In this document: piece by piece, positions 7,559 to 15,267 of the stretch
Numbering within the stretch: the stretch's first letter is position 1
Layout of the letters: every line of letters begins with the position of its first letter
NCBI RefSeq assembly: GCF_021401345.1
Contig: NZ_JACBGE010000026.1
Span: 1-64,000 of the forward strand
Reading direction: 5' to 3'
Length of the DNA: 64,000 nucleotides
DNA from: Hydrogenophaga sp. NFH-34
GTDB taxonomy: Bacteria; Pseudomonadota; Gammaproteobacteria; Burkholderiales; Burkholderiaceae_C
Notes under the pieces: generated by a model
Database searches by the model: none
What the model saw: only the letters and a program-made list of their open reading frames with translations
What the model was told of the DNA's origin: nothing
Translations under genes and position numbers: made by a program

Positions 7559-8551
7559 TCAGTCCTTGCGGCGGTAGTTGGCCTTCATGCGTTCGGCCAG
7601 ATAGTCGCCGGCGGTCATGGCCGGGTACTTGCCCGATGGCGAGGTGATCAGCGCGTCGGTGTTGGCCTGGCAGAAGAAAGCGATGCTGTAGCGCCCGCCC
7701 ATGTATTCGCCGGGCAGCGGGTTGCGCACACGGTGAAAGTTGGACAGCAGGCGGTCGTCGCTCCAGCGCATGAGCATGTCGCCAATATTGCAGGTGATGA
7801 GGTCTTCGCGCGGCGGCACCGTCGTCCATTCCTGGGCTTCGAACTCCTTGCCCGGGCACACCTGCAGGCCGCCCTGGCCATCGCGCTGATAGAGGATGGT
7901 CAGGCAATTGAAGTCGGTGTGCGCGCCGCCGCGCACATAGTCCAGCTTGTCCTGCACGTCTTCCGGGATCGGGTAGTAGTGCAGCAGGCGCAACGTGCTC
8001 TGGTAGGTGTCGGCGGCGGGATCGTGCGCACGCGCGAAGAAGTCGCGCTCGAAACCCAGTTTCTCGGCAAAACACGACAGCACCTTCATGCCCACCGCCC
8101 AGCTCGCCTGCTCGAAGGCCAGCATCGTGGCCTGGAAGCCCGGCAGATCGGCTTCGGCCGGATACAGACCGGCCATGCGCGGTCGCGTGATCTGGTAGCT
8201 CTCTTTCTGATCGGGCACGCCCGTGGAAGGCCGCACCTGGGCCAGACTTTCCCAACCGGCATTGCGCGCCAGCGGCCACTGCGCCTTCGTCGCCTGGGGC
8301 AGTGCGAAGAAACGTTCGCTCATCGCAAACGCTTCACGCACCTGGGCCACCGGCACGCCGTGGTTGACGAGCTGGAAGAAGCCGACATCGACGGCCGCGC
8401 GCCACAGCTGTTCGGTGATCTCGTCGCGGCGGCGATCGAAGTCCGACAGGTCGATCAAAGGCACCGCACGCGCGGTGGTTTCCGAACCCTGGGCGCCCAT
8501 GCGCGCCTCTTTCTGCAGTTCGGCCAGTTCAAAAGGGGTGGATGTGTTCAT
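7559..8551 (-). CDS. Fe(II)/2-oxoglutarate oxygenase, isopenicillin-N-synthase-like (copy A)
   Basis: The 330-residue enzyme has the iron triad His211, Asp213 (AHTDFN) and His273 (NFHRVRNP) and the 2-oxoglutarate or substrate pair Arg287-x-Ser289 (RYSIAFF). The N-terminal DIOX_N region reads PLIDLSDF and VGFFQLVNHGVP. The ATG at 8551 follows AGGAG. Family members oxidise small molecules; fungal thymine 7-hydroxylase is a related nucleobase enzyme. It is transcribed away from the second binding protein behind a putative xanthine riboswitch, so a purine or its breakdown product is the likely substrate. It is only distantly similar to the copy at 10126. Confidence 0.85.
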   Translation of the reverse strand: MNTSTPFELAELQKEARMGAQGSETTARAVPLIDLSDFDRRRDEITEQLWRAAVDVGFFQLVNHGVPVAQVREAFAMSERFFALPQATKAQWPLARNAGWESLAQVRPSTGVPDQKESYQITRPRMAGLYPAEADLPGFQATMLAFEQASWAVGMKVLSCFAEKLGFERDFFARAHDPAADTYQSTLRLLHYYPIPEDVQDKLDYVRGGAHTDFNCLTILYQRDGQGGLQVCPGKEFEAQEWTTVPPREDLITCNIGDMLMRWSDDRLLSNFHRVRNPLPGEYMGGRYSIAFFCQANTDALITSPSGKYPAMTAGDYLAERMKANYRRKD

Positions 8552-8629
8552 GACGGAATCGCTCCTGAAAACAGGCCAGAGGCCTCGAAAAGGTTTCAGG
8601 ACCATCCGGCATGGCGATCGGTCAGGGAG

Positions 8630-8654
8630 AAAAACCCGGGCGCTGGGGTCAGCG
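8630..8654 (-). terminator. Possible attenuator in the leader of oxygenase copy A
   Basis: On the minus strand CGCTG and CAGCG form a short stem, then CCCGGG and five T. It lies about 40 bases after the putative riboswitch fold and could be its expression platform. The stem is short and separated from the T run, so confidence is low. Confidence 0.3.
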
Positions 8655-8692
8655 TGACTCCTGAAGACCGTCTGCCCTGCCGGGCTGGACCT

Positions 8693-8755
8693 CAAGAGCA
8701 ATTCCCGGCCAGGACAGCCGACGAAATCGGCCGCTGGTGAACGCTTCTACTCTCG
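8693..8755 (-). promoter_or_regulatory. Putative NMT1-motif (xanthine) riboswitch, copy A
   Basis: The minus-strand RNA reads GAGAGTAGAAGCGTTCA, an extended hairpin (GCCGA/UCGGC with an outer CCA/UGG), then GGGAATTGCTCTTGA. GAGAG pairs with CUCUU to close the fold. The same blocks occur before the gene at 9093 (8962-9012), with different hairpin bases but conserved internal loops. The pattern and the location before NMT1-type and purine genes match the NMT1 motif, reported as a xanthine/uric acid riboswitch class. Assignment is from memory of that motif and not checked by a covariance search. Confidence 0.72.
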
Positions 8756-8766
8756 CCAAACAGGCT

Positions 8767-8782
8767 AGCAGGTTTCAGGCCA
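8767..8782 (-). promoter_or_regulatory. Sigma-54-like promoter for oxygenase copy A
   Basis: The minus strand reads TGGCCTGAAACCTGCT, with GG and GC spaced as in sigma-54 promoters. Start would be near 8756, two bases before the riboswitch fold. The plus-strand promoter at 8935 has the identical spacing to its own riboswitch copy, which supports both. Confidence 0.5.
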
Positions 8783-8823
8783 GCGCTTTGCCCCGGTGAT
8801 GAGGAGAGGATCCCCCTGCCTGC

Positions 8824-8838
8824 ACACCAAGCTGGTGC
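8824..8838. promoter_or_regulatory. NtrC-type site in the divergent region
   Basis: ACACCAAGCTGGTGC differs from the NtrC core GCACYA-N3-TGGTGC at one position. It lies about 75 bp upstream of the minus-strand start and 130 bp upstream of the plus-strand start, so it could serve both sigma-54-like promoters. Confidence 0.5.
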
Positions 8839-8934
8839 CCCATGCCTCATCTTGGACACGCTCGCGACCCTGACACGCCTTGCCCCTCCACCTGGCGGGC
8901 GGTCTGCACAGGATCGGCACCGACACCGGGTGCG

Positions 8935-8950
8935 TGGCATGGATTCTGCG
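8935..8950 (+). promoter_or_regulatory. Sigma-54-like promoter for the second binding-protein operon
   Basis: TGGCATGGATTCTGCG has the -24 GG and -12 GC pairs at the required distance, with two departures from consensus. Predicted start is near 8961, two bases before the riboswitch copy at 8962-9012. Confidence 0.5.
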
Positions 8951-8961
8951 TCTACGGACAA

Positions 8962-9012
8962 CGAGAGTAGAAGCGTTCAGCGGCCGAAACAGCCGCCCGG
9001 AAATTGCTCTTG
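8962..9012 (+). promoter_or_regulatory. Putative NMT1-motif (xanthine) riboswitch, copy B
   Basis: GAGAGTAGAAGCGTTCA is followed by the hairpin GCGGC/GCCGC and then CCGGAAATTGCTCTTGA; GAGAG at 8963 pairs with CTCTT at 9007-9011. It shares both loop blocks with copy A on the other strand, while the apical stem differs in sequence and length. It lies about 80 bases before the binding-protein start. No clear terminator follows, so control at the ribosome site is possible. Confidence 0.75.
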
Positions 9013-9092
9013 AAAGTCGTGCGGCCCAAGCCGTCCTTCGCACCTTCAGGAACGGGTCCCTCTGCGTGCCCGCTTGTTTTCGGAGTCCTTAC

Positions 9093-10118
9093 ATGCAACG
9101 TCGTTCTCTCCTGCGCGCCGCCGGCGCAGCCTCTCTCCTGTCCGCCACACCTTTCGTGCGCGCCCAGGGTTCCCTGCAGAAATTCAAGTTCAACCTCGGC
9201 TGGAAGGTGGAGGCCTCGGGTGCCGGCTTCCTGCTGGCCCTGCAGCGCGGCTACTACAAGGACGCCGGCCTGGACGTGACCATCGACACCGGCAACGGCT
9301 CGGCCGCCGCCATCGGCCTGGTGGCCAGCGGGGCCTACGAGGCCGCGTCGGCCGACCTCTCGACCATGATCGAGTTCAACCTGGCCAACCCGCAGGCCGC
9401 GCTCAAGGCGGTGGCCATGCAGTACGACCTGAACCCCAACGCGGTCATCGTGCGCAAGGACGGACCGATCAAGAAGCCGGCCGACCTCGCCGGCAAGACC
9501 ATTCTCGGCCAACCCTTCAACGCCTCGCGCAAGCTGTTCCCGGTGTTCGCCAAGGCACAGGGCTTCGACCCCAGCGGGGTCAAGTGGGAAAACGTCGCGC
9601 CCGATATCGGCGACACCCGCTTCGTCAAGGGCGACTTCGATGCCGTGGCCTATTTCTTCTTCACCGGCCTGCTCAACCTCAAGGCCCGCGGCGTCACCGC
9701 CGACCAGCTCACCGTGTTCCGCTTCTCCGACCACGGCATGAAGTCGTATGGCAACGGCCTGGTGGCCAACGCCAAGAGCATGGAGCAGGCCGACACCATG
9801 AAGGCCTTCGTCAAGGCCTCCACGCGCGGCTGGCTCGACTGCATCGCCGACCCCAAGGCCGGTGGCGCGGCGGTCAAGACCCGCGAACCCCTGGCCAACG
9901 AAACGCTGGAATTCGAGCGGCTCAAGCTCATCGTCGACGGCACGATGAACACCCCCGACACCCGCGCCAACGGCTGGGGCGCAGCCACGCCGGCGCGCCT
10001 GCAGGCGACCATCGACGAAACCGTGGCGGCCTTCGGCCTGAAGAGCGCGCCCACGCTGTCCGACTTCTGGACCGACAAGTTCCTGCCCGCCATGGCCGAC
10101 CGCCAGCTCAAGGCCTGA
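9093..10118 (+). CDS. NMT1/THI5-family ABC substrate-binding protein (copy 2)
   Basis: The 341-residue protein has an arginine-led signal peptide (MQRRSLLRAAGAASLLSATP, cleavage after VRA) and the same fold opening as the protein at 4346 (FKFNLGWKVEASGAGFLLAL, YYKDAGLDVTIDTGNGS). GGAG precedes the ATG at 9093. No ATPase or permease lies beside it, so it most likely docks on the importer encoded at 5441-7058. The upstream riboswitch candidate points to xanthine, uric acid or a related purine as the sensed and perhaps transported compound. It is 7 bases before an oxygenase gene. Confidence 0.85.
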   Translation: MQRRSLLRAAGAASLLSATPFVRAQGSLQKFKFNLGWKVEASGAGFLLALQRGYYKDAGLDVTIDTGNGSAAAIGLVASGAYEAASADLSTMIEFNLANPQAALKAVAMQYDLNPNAVIVRKDGPIKKPADLAGKTILGQPFNASRKLFPVFAKAQGFDPSGVKWENVAPDIGDTRFVKGDFDAVAYFFFTGLLNLKARGVTADQLTVFRFSDHGMKSYGNGLVANAKSMEQADTMKAFVKASTRGWLDCIADPKAGGAAVKTREPLANETLEFERLKLIVDGTMNTPDTRANGWGAATPARLQATIDETVAAFGLKSAPTLSDFWTDKFLPAMADRQLKA

Positions 10119-10125
10119 GGCGGCC

Positions 10126-11106
10126 ATGGGCATCCCTGTCATCGACCTCGCGGACGCCCTGGCGCCCGGGAGCCGCCGCAGCCTGGCGGTGGCCCGCCAG
10201 CTGCGCGAGGCGGCCACCACGTCCGGCTTCTTCTACGTCCGCAACCACGGGGTGGACCCCGCCATGGTGGCGTCCCAGTTCGCGCTCGCAAAAGCGCTGC
10301 TGGAGCTGCCCGCCGAGCGGCGCGCGGCGCTGTCCATGAAACACTCGCCCATCATGCGCGGCTACGAAAGTCTGGGCGAACAGACGCTGGACGCAGAGAT
10401 GAAGCCCGACCTCAAGGAGAGCTTCTACTGCGGCATGGACTGGCCCGACGACCACCCCTTTGTCCAGGCCGGCTACCAGACCTACGGCCCCAGCCAGTGG
10501 CCCGAAGAGCTGCCGCAGGCGCGGCCCACCTGCCAGCGCTACATCGCGGCAATGAACCGGCTCTCCGAGCGGATCATGCAGCTGATGGCGCTGTCACTGG
10601 ACCTGCCCGAGCACCACTTCGACGCGTCCTGCCGCGACCCCATGGTCACGCTGCGCATGATCCGCTACCCGGCCCACCCGGCCGACGCGGACGACCGCAC
10701 CTTCGGCGCCGGAGCCCACACCGACTGGGGCGCGATCACCATCCTCGCGCAGGACGCCCACGGCGGGCTGGAAGTGCAGATGCCCGACGGCCAGTGGGTG
10801 GCGGCCACCCCCATCGAAGGCTGCTTCGTGGTCAACCTCGGCGACATGATCCCGCGCTGGACCAACGGGCTGTACCACTCCAACCCGCACCGCGTGCGCA
10901 ACGTGTTCTCGGGCGGCGCGCCGCGCTTCTCGGTCCCGTTCTTCTACGAACCCAACTACCTGGCCCGCATTGAAGCCGTGCCCGGCACGGTCACGGCCGA
11001 CAGGCCGTCGCGGTTCGTGGCGTGCACCGCCGGTGAACACCTGCGCGAGATGTACGAAAAAACCTACGGTCTTCAGAAAGCCGCCGGCGAGACCACCCCC
11101 GCCTGA
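10126..11106 (+). CDS. Fe(II)/2-oxoglutarate oxygenase, isopenicillin-N-synthase-like (copy B)
   Basis: The 326-residue enzyme starts with VIDLAD and SGFFYVRNHGVD of the DIOX_N region. It carries His198, Asp200 (GAHTDWG), His255 (NPHRVRN) and Arg267-x-Ser269 (RFSVPFFYEPN), so all catalytic residues are there. It follows the second binding-protein gene by 7 bases in the putative xanthine-riboswitch operon. An oxygenase acting on a purine, as fungal xanthine dioxygenase or thymine hydroxylase do, is a reasonable inference; the reaction is not known. A strong terminator at 11112 ends the unit. Confidence 0.85.
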   Translation: MGIPVIDLADALAPGSRRSLAVARQLREAATTSGFFYVRNHGVDPAMVASQFALAKALLELPAERRAALSMKHSPIMRGYESLGEQTLDAEMKPDLKESFYCGMDWPDDHPFVQAGYQTYGPSQWPEELPQARPTCQRYIAAMNRLSERIMQLMALSLDLPEHHFDASCRDPMVTLRMIRYPAHPADADDRTFGAGAHTDWGAITILAQDAHGGLEVQMPDGQWVAATPIEGCFVVNLGDMIPRWTNGLYHSNPHRVRNVFSGGAPRFSVPFFYEPNYLARIEAVPGTVTADRPSRFVACTAGEHLREMYEKTYGLQKAAGETTPA

Positions 11107-11111
11107 CCTCC

Positions 11112-11145
11112 GGCCGGGCACAGCCCGCGTGCCCGGCCTGTTTTC
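11112..11145 (+). terminator. Strong intrinsic terminator after oxygenase copy B
   Basis: GGCCGGGCAC and GTGCCCGGCC form a perfect 10-bp stem with a 7-base loop, followed by TGTTTT. It lies 5 bases after the oxygenase stop. Confidence 0.85.
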
Positions 11146-11154
11146 GCTCCCCGC

Positions 11155-11598
11155 ATGAAACTCTTCGTCAACCTTTTCTGTACCGACATCGCCGCCCAGC
11201 TGGCGTTCTACCAGGCCCTGCTCGGCCTGCCCGAAGACAGCCACAGCCGTTCGCCGATCTACCGCGCGGTGGAAACCGAACATTTCCAGTTCGGCTTTCA
11301 CGCGCCCCCCGCCTACGGCGTGCTGCAACTGGCCGACCGCCAGCCGGCCGACCCGGCGTCGGCCCCCGTTACCGCCTACGCGACCTTCATGCTCGACAAC
11401 CCGGCCGAGGTCAATGCCGCCGCCGACCGCACTGCGGCGCTCGGTGGGCGCATCGTCAAGGGGCCCTACGCCACCTACTACGGCCAATGGCAGGCCGTGC
11501 TGGCCGACCCCGAAGGCCATGTGTTCCGCGTCAGCACCGGCACGCTCCCCGCAGGCGTCGAAGCGCCCGCGCTGACGCTGCCCGCCACGGCGTCCTGA
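11155..11598 (+). CDS. VOC (glyoxalase/bleomycin-resistance fold) family protein
   Basis: The 147-residue protein has the paired beta-alpha-beta-beta-beta layout of VOC proteins: FVNLFCTDIAAQLAFYQALLGL at the start and LADPEGHVFRVSTG near residue 118. The ATG at 11155 sits just after the terminator of the preceding operon, and there is no clear ribosome site. VOC proteins include metal enzymes acting on small diketones, thiols or ring systems; the metal ligands cannot be assigned with confidence here. Placement between the purine-oxygenase and urease genes is suggestive only. Confidence 0.75.
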   Translation: MKLFVNLFCTDIAAQLAFYQALLGLPEDSHSRSPIYRAVETEHFQFGFHAPPAYGVLQLADRQPADPASAPVTAYATFMLDNPAEVNAAADRTAALGGRIVKGPYATYYGQWQAVLADPEGHVFRVSTGTLPAGVEAPALTLPATAS

Positions 11599-11688
11599 AC
11601 CGCGCACCACCACGCCGATCCCGCGCCGCCTGATGGCCCTGGCCGCCAGAGCATTGGCCGCGGGCGGCAACCCCTACACTTGGCGCCC

Positions 11689-12519
11689 ATGCCCTGGCAA
11701 GCCCATCTCTCGCTCGACTACCGGCTGCAAGGCCAGCGCACGGTGTTGCAACACCAGCACGACGGCCCGCTGCGCATCTTCAAAAGCCTCTATCCCGAAG
11801 GCGACGCCATCTGCCACAACGTCGTGGTGCACCCACCCGGCGGACTGGTCGGCGGCGACACGCTGGAGCTGCAGGTGCACGCCGCCGCCGGCACGCACGC
11901 GCTGATCTCCACCCCCGGCGCCACGCGCTTCTACGCCGCCGACGACCTGCCCGCCACCCAGCGCGTGGCGCTCCATCTGGACAGCGGCGCGCGCCTGGAA
12001 TGGCTGCCCCTCGAAGCCATCGCCTACCCCGGCTGCGAAGCCGTCAACCACTGGACCGCCGAACTCGCGGGCAACGCCGAGCTGATCGCCTGGGACGTCA
12101 CGGCCCTGGGCCTGCCCTCGACCGGCCAGGCCTTCGACCGCGGGCGCTTTCGGCAGCGTCTGGAGATTCCGGGCCTGTGGCTGGAACAGGCCACGCTGGA
12201 CGCACACGATCAGCGCCTGCTCGACGCCCCCCTGGGCCTGGCCGGCCAACGCTGCCTGGGCACGCTGCTGCTGGCCTCGGGCACGCCGCTGGGGCGGCAG
12301 CGCCAGGAGCACCTGCTCGAAGCCGTGCGACAGGTGCTCGACCCCCTGCCGCCCGGTGTGCAGGCTGGCGCCACCTGCCCGAACCCGCAGATGCTGGTGG
12401 TGCGGGCGCTGGCACCGCTGGTCGAACCGCTGATGGCCACGCTGCAGGCCGCCTGGGCCGCCTTGCGCCCTGCCGCCTGGGGCGTGCCGGGCACGCCACC
12501 GCGCATCTGGCGAGTTTGA
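11689..12519 (+). CDS. ureD: Urease accessory protein UreD
   Basis: The 276-residue product is UreD (UreH), the scaffold that joins UreF and UreG on apo-urease for nickel loading. Diagnostic stretches are GGLVGGDTLEL near residue 50, TPGATRFY near 77 and LEWLPLEAIAYPG near 107. I chose the ATG at 11689 over a TTG at 11680; no strong ribosome site is visible and a TACACT -10-like element lies at 11675. In most relatives ureD sits directly before ureA. Here it is 13 kb away, separated by the oppositely directed urt and regulator genes. Confidence 0.93.
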   Translation: MPWQAHLSLDYRLQGQRTVLQHQHDGPLRIFKSLYPEGDAICHNVVVHPPGGLVGGDTLELQVHAAAGTHALISTPGATRFYAADDLPATQRVALHLDSGARLEWLPLEAIAYPGCEAVNHWTAELAGNAELIAWDVTALGLPSTGQAFDRGRFRQRLEIPGLWLEQATLDAHDQRLLDAPLGLAGQRCLGTLLLASGTPLGRQRQEHLLEAVRQVLDPLPPGVQAGATCPNPQMLVVRALAPLVEPLMATLQAAWAALRPAAWGVPGTPPRIWRV

Positions 12520-12643
12520 CCTTGCACCGCACCCGGGCGCAAACTGAGCGGTCTTTGCGGGCTTGTTCCTGCCGCCGGTCCAGGTCGGTTTGTGCACAAT
12601 GGGGCATGCCGTCCCGGAACCCGCTCCTTCGCCCGATCTGCCC

Positions 12644-14338
12644 ATGAGTGCCGAAAAGAGCGATCTGCAAGACGCGCGCGCCCTCGTCATCGACGGCAAC
12701 CCGCAGTCGCGCTCGATCATCGTCAACCAGTTGCGCGAAGCCGGCGTGGGCACCATCGTGCAATGCGCACGGCTGGTCGATGCGCGCAGCAAGCTCGAAA
12801 TGTCGAGCTACGACGTGGTGATCTCCGAACAGTATTTCGAGCGCGAGGAAATCACCGGCCAGGATCTGCTGGACGACCTGCGCCGCCACCAGTTGCTGCC
12901 GTTCTACACGGTGTTCGTGATGGTCACGGCCGAGTCCTCCTACAGCAAGGTCGCCGAAGCCGCCGAATCCGCGCTCGACGCTTACCTGATCAAACCCCAC
13001 ACCGCCGCCGGGCTGATCGAACGCATCCGGCAAGCACGCGAGCGCAAGGGCGCGCTCAAAGAGATTTTTGCCGCCATCGACCACGAAGACTTCGACGGCG
13101 CCGCCCAGATGTGCAAGGCCCACTTCGACGAGCGGCGCCCCTACTGGCTCTACGCGGCCCGCATCGGCGCCGAACTGATGCTGCGCGGCGGTCTGCTCAG
13201 CGAAGCCGAAAAGCTGTACGAAGCGGTGGTGGAGGCCAAAACCCTGCCCTGGGCCAAACTGGGCGTGGCCCGTGCGCAGCTCGAAGCCGGCTATCCGCAG
13301 CGCGCCACGACCACGCTCGAAAGCCTGATCGAAACCGAGCCCGGCTATTCCGACGCCTACGACGTGATGGGCCGGGCACAGTTCGAGCTGGGCAACTTCC
13401 AGAACGCCCTGGCCACCTTCCGCATGGCCACGCGGCTGACGCCCTCGTCGGTGAACCGCCTGCTCAAGCACGGCATGCTGGCCTACTACGCTGGCGAGCG
13501 CACCGAAGGGGTCGAGCTGCTGGACCGCGCCACGCGCGTCGGCCTGGACTCCAAGCTCTACGACCCGCAGGCGCTGGTGCTGCTGGCCTTCGCCCGGCTC
13601 GACGCCAACGACCACCGGGGCCTGATGCGCTGCGCCGACCAGCTCATGCACCTGCGCAGCCGCCACCCCGACAGGCCCCGGCCGCAGCGATTGCTCGACG
13701 TGGTGCACGCGCTGATCTACATCCACGAACTGCAGCATGCTCGGGCCCTGGAAGAAGTCCGGCGGCTGGCCAAGGACGTGCTGGAGCCGGCCTTCGATTT
13801 CGAGTCGGCCAGCAACCTCCTGGGGCTCATGACCCGCCTGGCGCTGCGTTCGATCCAGCTTTACGAAGTCGATGCCACGGTCGACCTGCTGGGTCTGCGC
13901 TTTTGCACCAGCCGTGCGCTCACCGAGCTGCTCGCCTGTGCCGCCGTCGGCCGCAACGACTTCATCAACCGCATCCGCGCCGGCCATGGCGAAATCCTGC
14001 GCCTGACCGAACAGGCCATGAGCCTGAGCCTCAAGGGCGACCCGCAAGGCGCCGTGATCAAGCTGCTCGAAGACGGCCAGCGCACACTCAACGCCAAGGT
14101 CATCGAGTCGGCCCACCTGGTGCTGCACCGCTACCAGCAGCGCATCCCCGACCACACGGCCTTGCTCGAACAGGCCCAGGCCCTGCGGGTGCGGTACCGG
14201 ACCACCGATGTGCATGCAGGGCTGGGGGAACAGAGCCACACCGGCCGCGCTGCGGGCGGCATCTCGCTGCCCACCGCCTACCGGCCACCCGCCCGCAACG
14301 AAGGCCTGCTCGCCAGCGTCAACGCCGTGGGCGCCTGA
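12644..14338 (+). CDS. Degenerate receiver domain fused to TPR repeats
   Basis: Residues 12-130 of this 564-residue protein form a response-regulator receiver fold and the rest is built of TPR-like helices (for example WAKLGVARAQLEAGYPQRA, DAYDVMGRAQFELGNFQNAL). The phosphoacceptor position is Glu62 (YDVVISEQYF) instead of Asp, and the second acidic residue near the N-terminus is Gly18, while the lysine of LIKP is kept. It therefore probably cannot be phosphorylated normally and may be locked in one state. An upstream in-frame ATG at 12599 is possible. Role unknown; it follows ureD on the same strand. Confidence 0.75.
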   Translation: MSAEKSDLQDARALVIDGNPQSRSIIVNQLREAGVGTIVQCARLVDARSKLEMSSYDVVISEQYFEREEITGQDLLDDLRRHQLLPFYTVFVMVTAESSYSKVAEAAESALDAYLIKPHTAAGLIERIRQARERKGALKEIFAAIDHEDFDGAAQMCKAHFDERRPYWLYAARIGAELMLRGGLLSEAEKLYEAVVEAKTLPWAKLGVARAQLEAGYPQRATTTLESLIETEPGYSDAYDVMGRAQFELGNFQNALATFRMATRLTPSSVNRLLKHGMLAYYAGERTEGVELLDRATRVGLDSKLYDPQALVLLAFARLDANDHRGLMRCADQLMHLRSRHPDRPRPQRLLDVVHALIYIHELQHARALEEVRRLAKDVLEPAFDFESASNLLGLMTRLALRSIQLYEVDATVDLLGLRFCTSRALTELLACAAVGRNDFINRIRAGHGEILRLTEQAMSLSLKGDPQGAVIKLLEDGQRTLNAKVIESAHLVLHRYQQRIPDHTALLEQAQALRVRYRTTDVHAGLGEQSHTGRAAGGISLPTAYRPPARNEGLLASVNAVGA

Positions 14339-14447
14339 ACGCGCCCCGTTGCACCCATGCCAGCCACCTGGATGCCCGCCTGCGCGGGCATGACGGGTAC
14401 GGCATGCCTGGCGCCTGCGAAGGCACGGAGCGTGAGGGGCAACGACC

Positions 14448-14477
14448 CGCGCCAGCGGCGGAGCGTGGGGGCTCAGA
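14448..14477 (+). repeat. 30-base direct repeat, unit 1
   Basis: This 30-base unit (CGCGCCAGCGGCGGAGCGTG then GGGGCTCAGA) recurs exactly at 14534-14563, with 56 bases between. Between them lies a CCCCCTCGGGGGG hairpin. Confidence 0.9.
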
Positions 14478-14533
14478 CGATGCGGCGCCGGGCCGCCCCC
14501 CAGCCGGATCAGCCCCCTCGGGGGGCAGCGACA

Positions 14534-14563
14534 CGCGCCAGCGGCGGAGCGTGGGGGCTCAGA
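14534..14563 (+). repeat. 30-base direct repeat, unit 2
   Basis: Exact second copy of the unit at 14448-14477. It overlaps the stop codon of urtE, so the end of that gene is embedded in the repeat. Confidence 0.9.
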
Positions 14564-15257
14564 TCGCCACCAGTTGCCGGATGCCCTTGGCCTGCATCTC
14601 GCTGCCCGGGCCGCTGGCGATCACTTCGCCGCGCTCCATCACCACGTACTGGTCGGCCAGTTCTTCGGCAAAGTCGTAGTACTGCTCCACCAGCACGATG
14701 CCCATGTTGCCGCGGTCGGCCAGCATGCGGATGACCTTGCCGATGTCCTTGATGATGTTGGGCTGGATGCCCTCGGTGGGTTCGTCCAGGATGAGCAGCT
14801 TGGGGCCAGCAGCCAGTGCGCGCGCGATCGCCAGCTGCTGCTGCTGCCCGCCCGAGAGGTCGCCGCCCCGCCGGCCCAGCATCTGCTTGAGCACCGGAAA
14901 CAGCTCGAACAGTTCGGCCGGAATGGGCGTGCCGCCCTTCTTGTAGGCCAGCCCCATCTGCAGGTTTTCCTGCACTGTCAGTCGGGCAAAGATCTCGCGC
15001 CCCTGCGGCACGAAACCCACGCCCATGCGGGCGCGCTCGTACGGCGTGGCCTTGTCGATCGCCTTGCCGTCAAGCGCGATGTTCCCGCTCTTGATCGGCA
15101 CCAGGCCCATCAGCGACTTGAGCAGCGTGGTCTTGCCCACGCCGTTGCGGCCCAGCACCACCGTCACCTGGCCCAGCTCGGCCTTGAGACCGACGTTGCG
15201 CAGGATGTGGCTGCCGCCGTAGTACTGGTTGACGCCCTTGACTTCAAGCAGGCTCAT
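14559..15257 (-). CDS. urtE: Urea ABC importer ATPase UrtE
   Basis: The 232-residue LivF-type ATPase powers urea import with UrtD. It has Walker A GRNGVGKTT near residue 36, FVPQGREIFARLTVQENL, signature LSGGQQQQLAIARAL and Walker B LLILDEPTEGIQPN; EGIQPN is characteristic of UrtE. It is the last gene of urtABCDE, 10 bases after urtD, and its stop codon lies within a 30-base repeat. Confidence 0.95.
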   Translation of the reverse strand: MSLLEVKGVNQYYGGSHILRNVGLKAELGQVTVVLGRNGVGKTTLLKSLMGLVPIKSGNIALDGKAIDKATPYERARMGVGFVPQGREIFARLTVQENLQMGLAYKKGGTPIPAELFELFPVLKQMLGRRGGDLSGGQQQQLAIARALAAGPKLLILDEPTEGIQPNIIKDIGKVIRMLADRGNMGIVLVEQYYDFAEELADQYVVMERGEVIASGPGSEMQAKGIRQLVAI

Positions 15258-15267
15258 GCGTGTCTCC

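Noticed and set aside
8917-8933. GCACCGACACCGGGTGC as a second NtrC site
   Set aside because: The arms are right but the spacer is 7 instead of 5 bases between GCACC and GGTGC.
12098-14239. 713-codon minus-strand frame opposite the TPR gene
   Set aside because: Antisense shadow; the plus strand encodes a coherent receiver-TPR protein.
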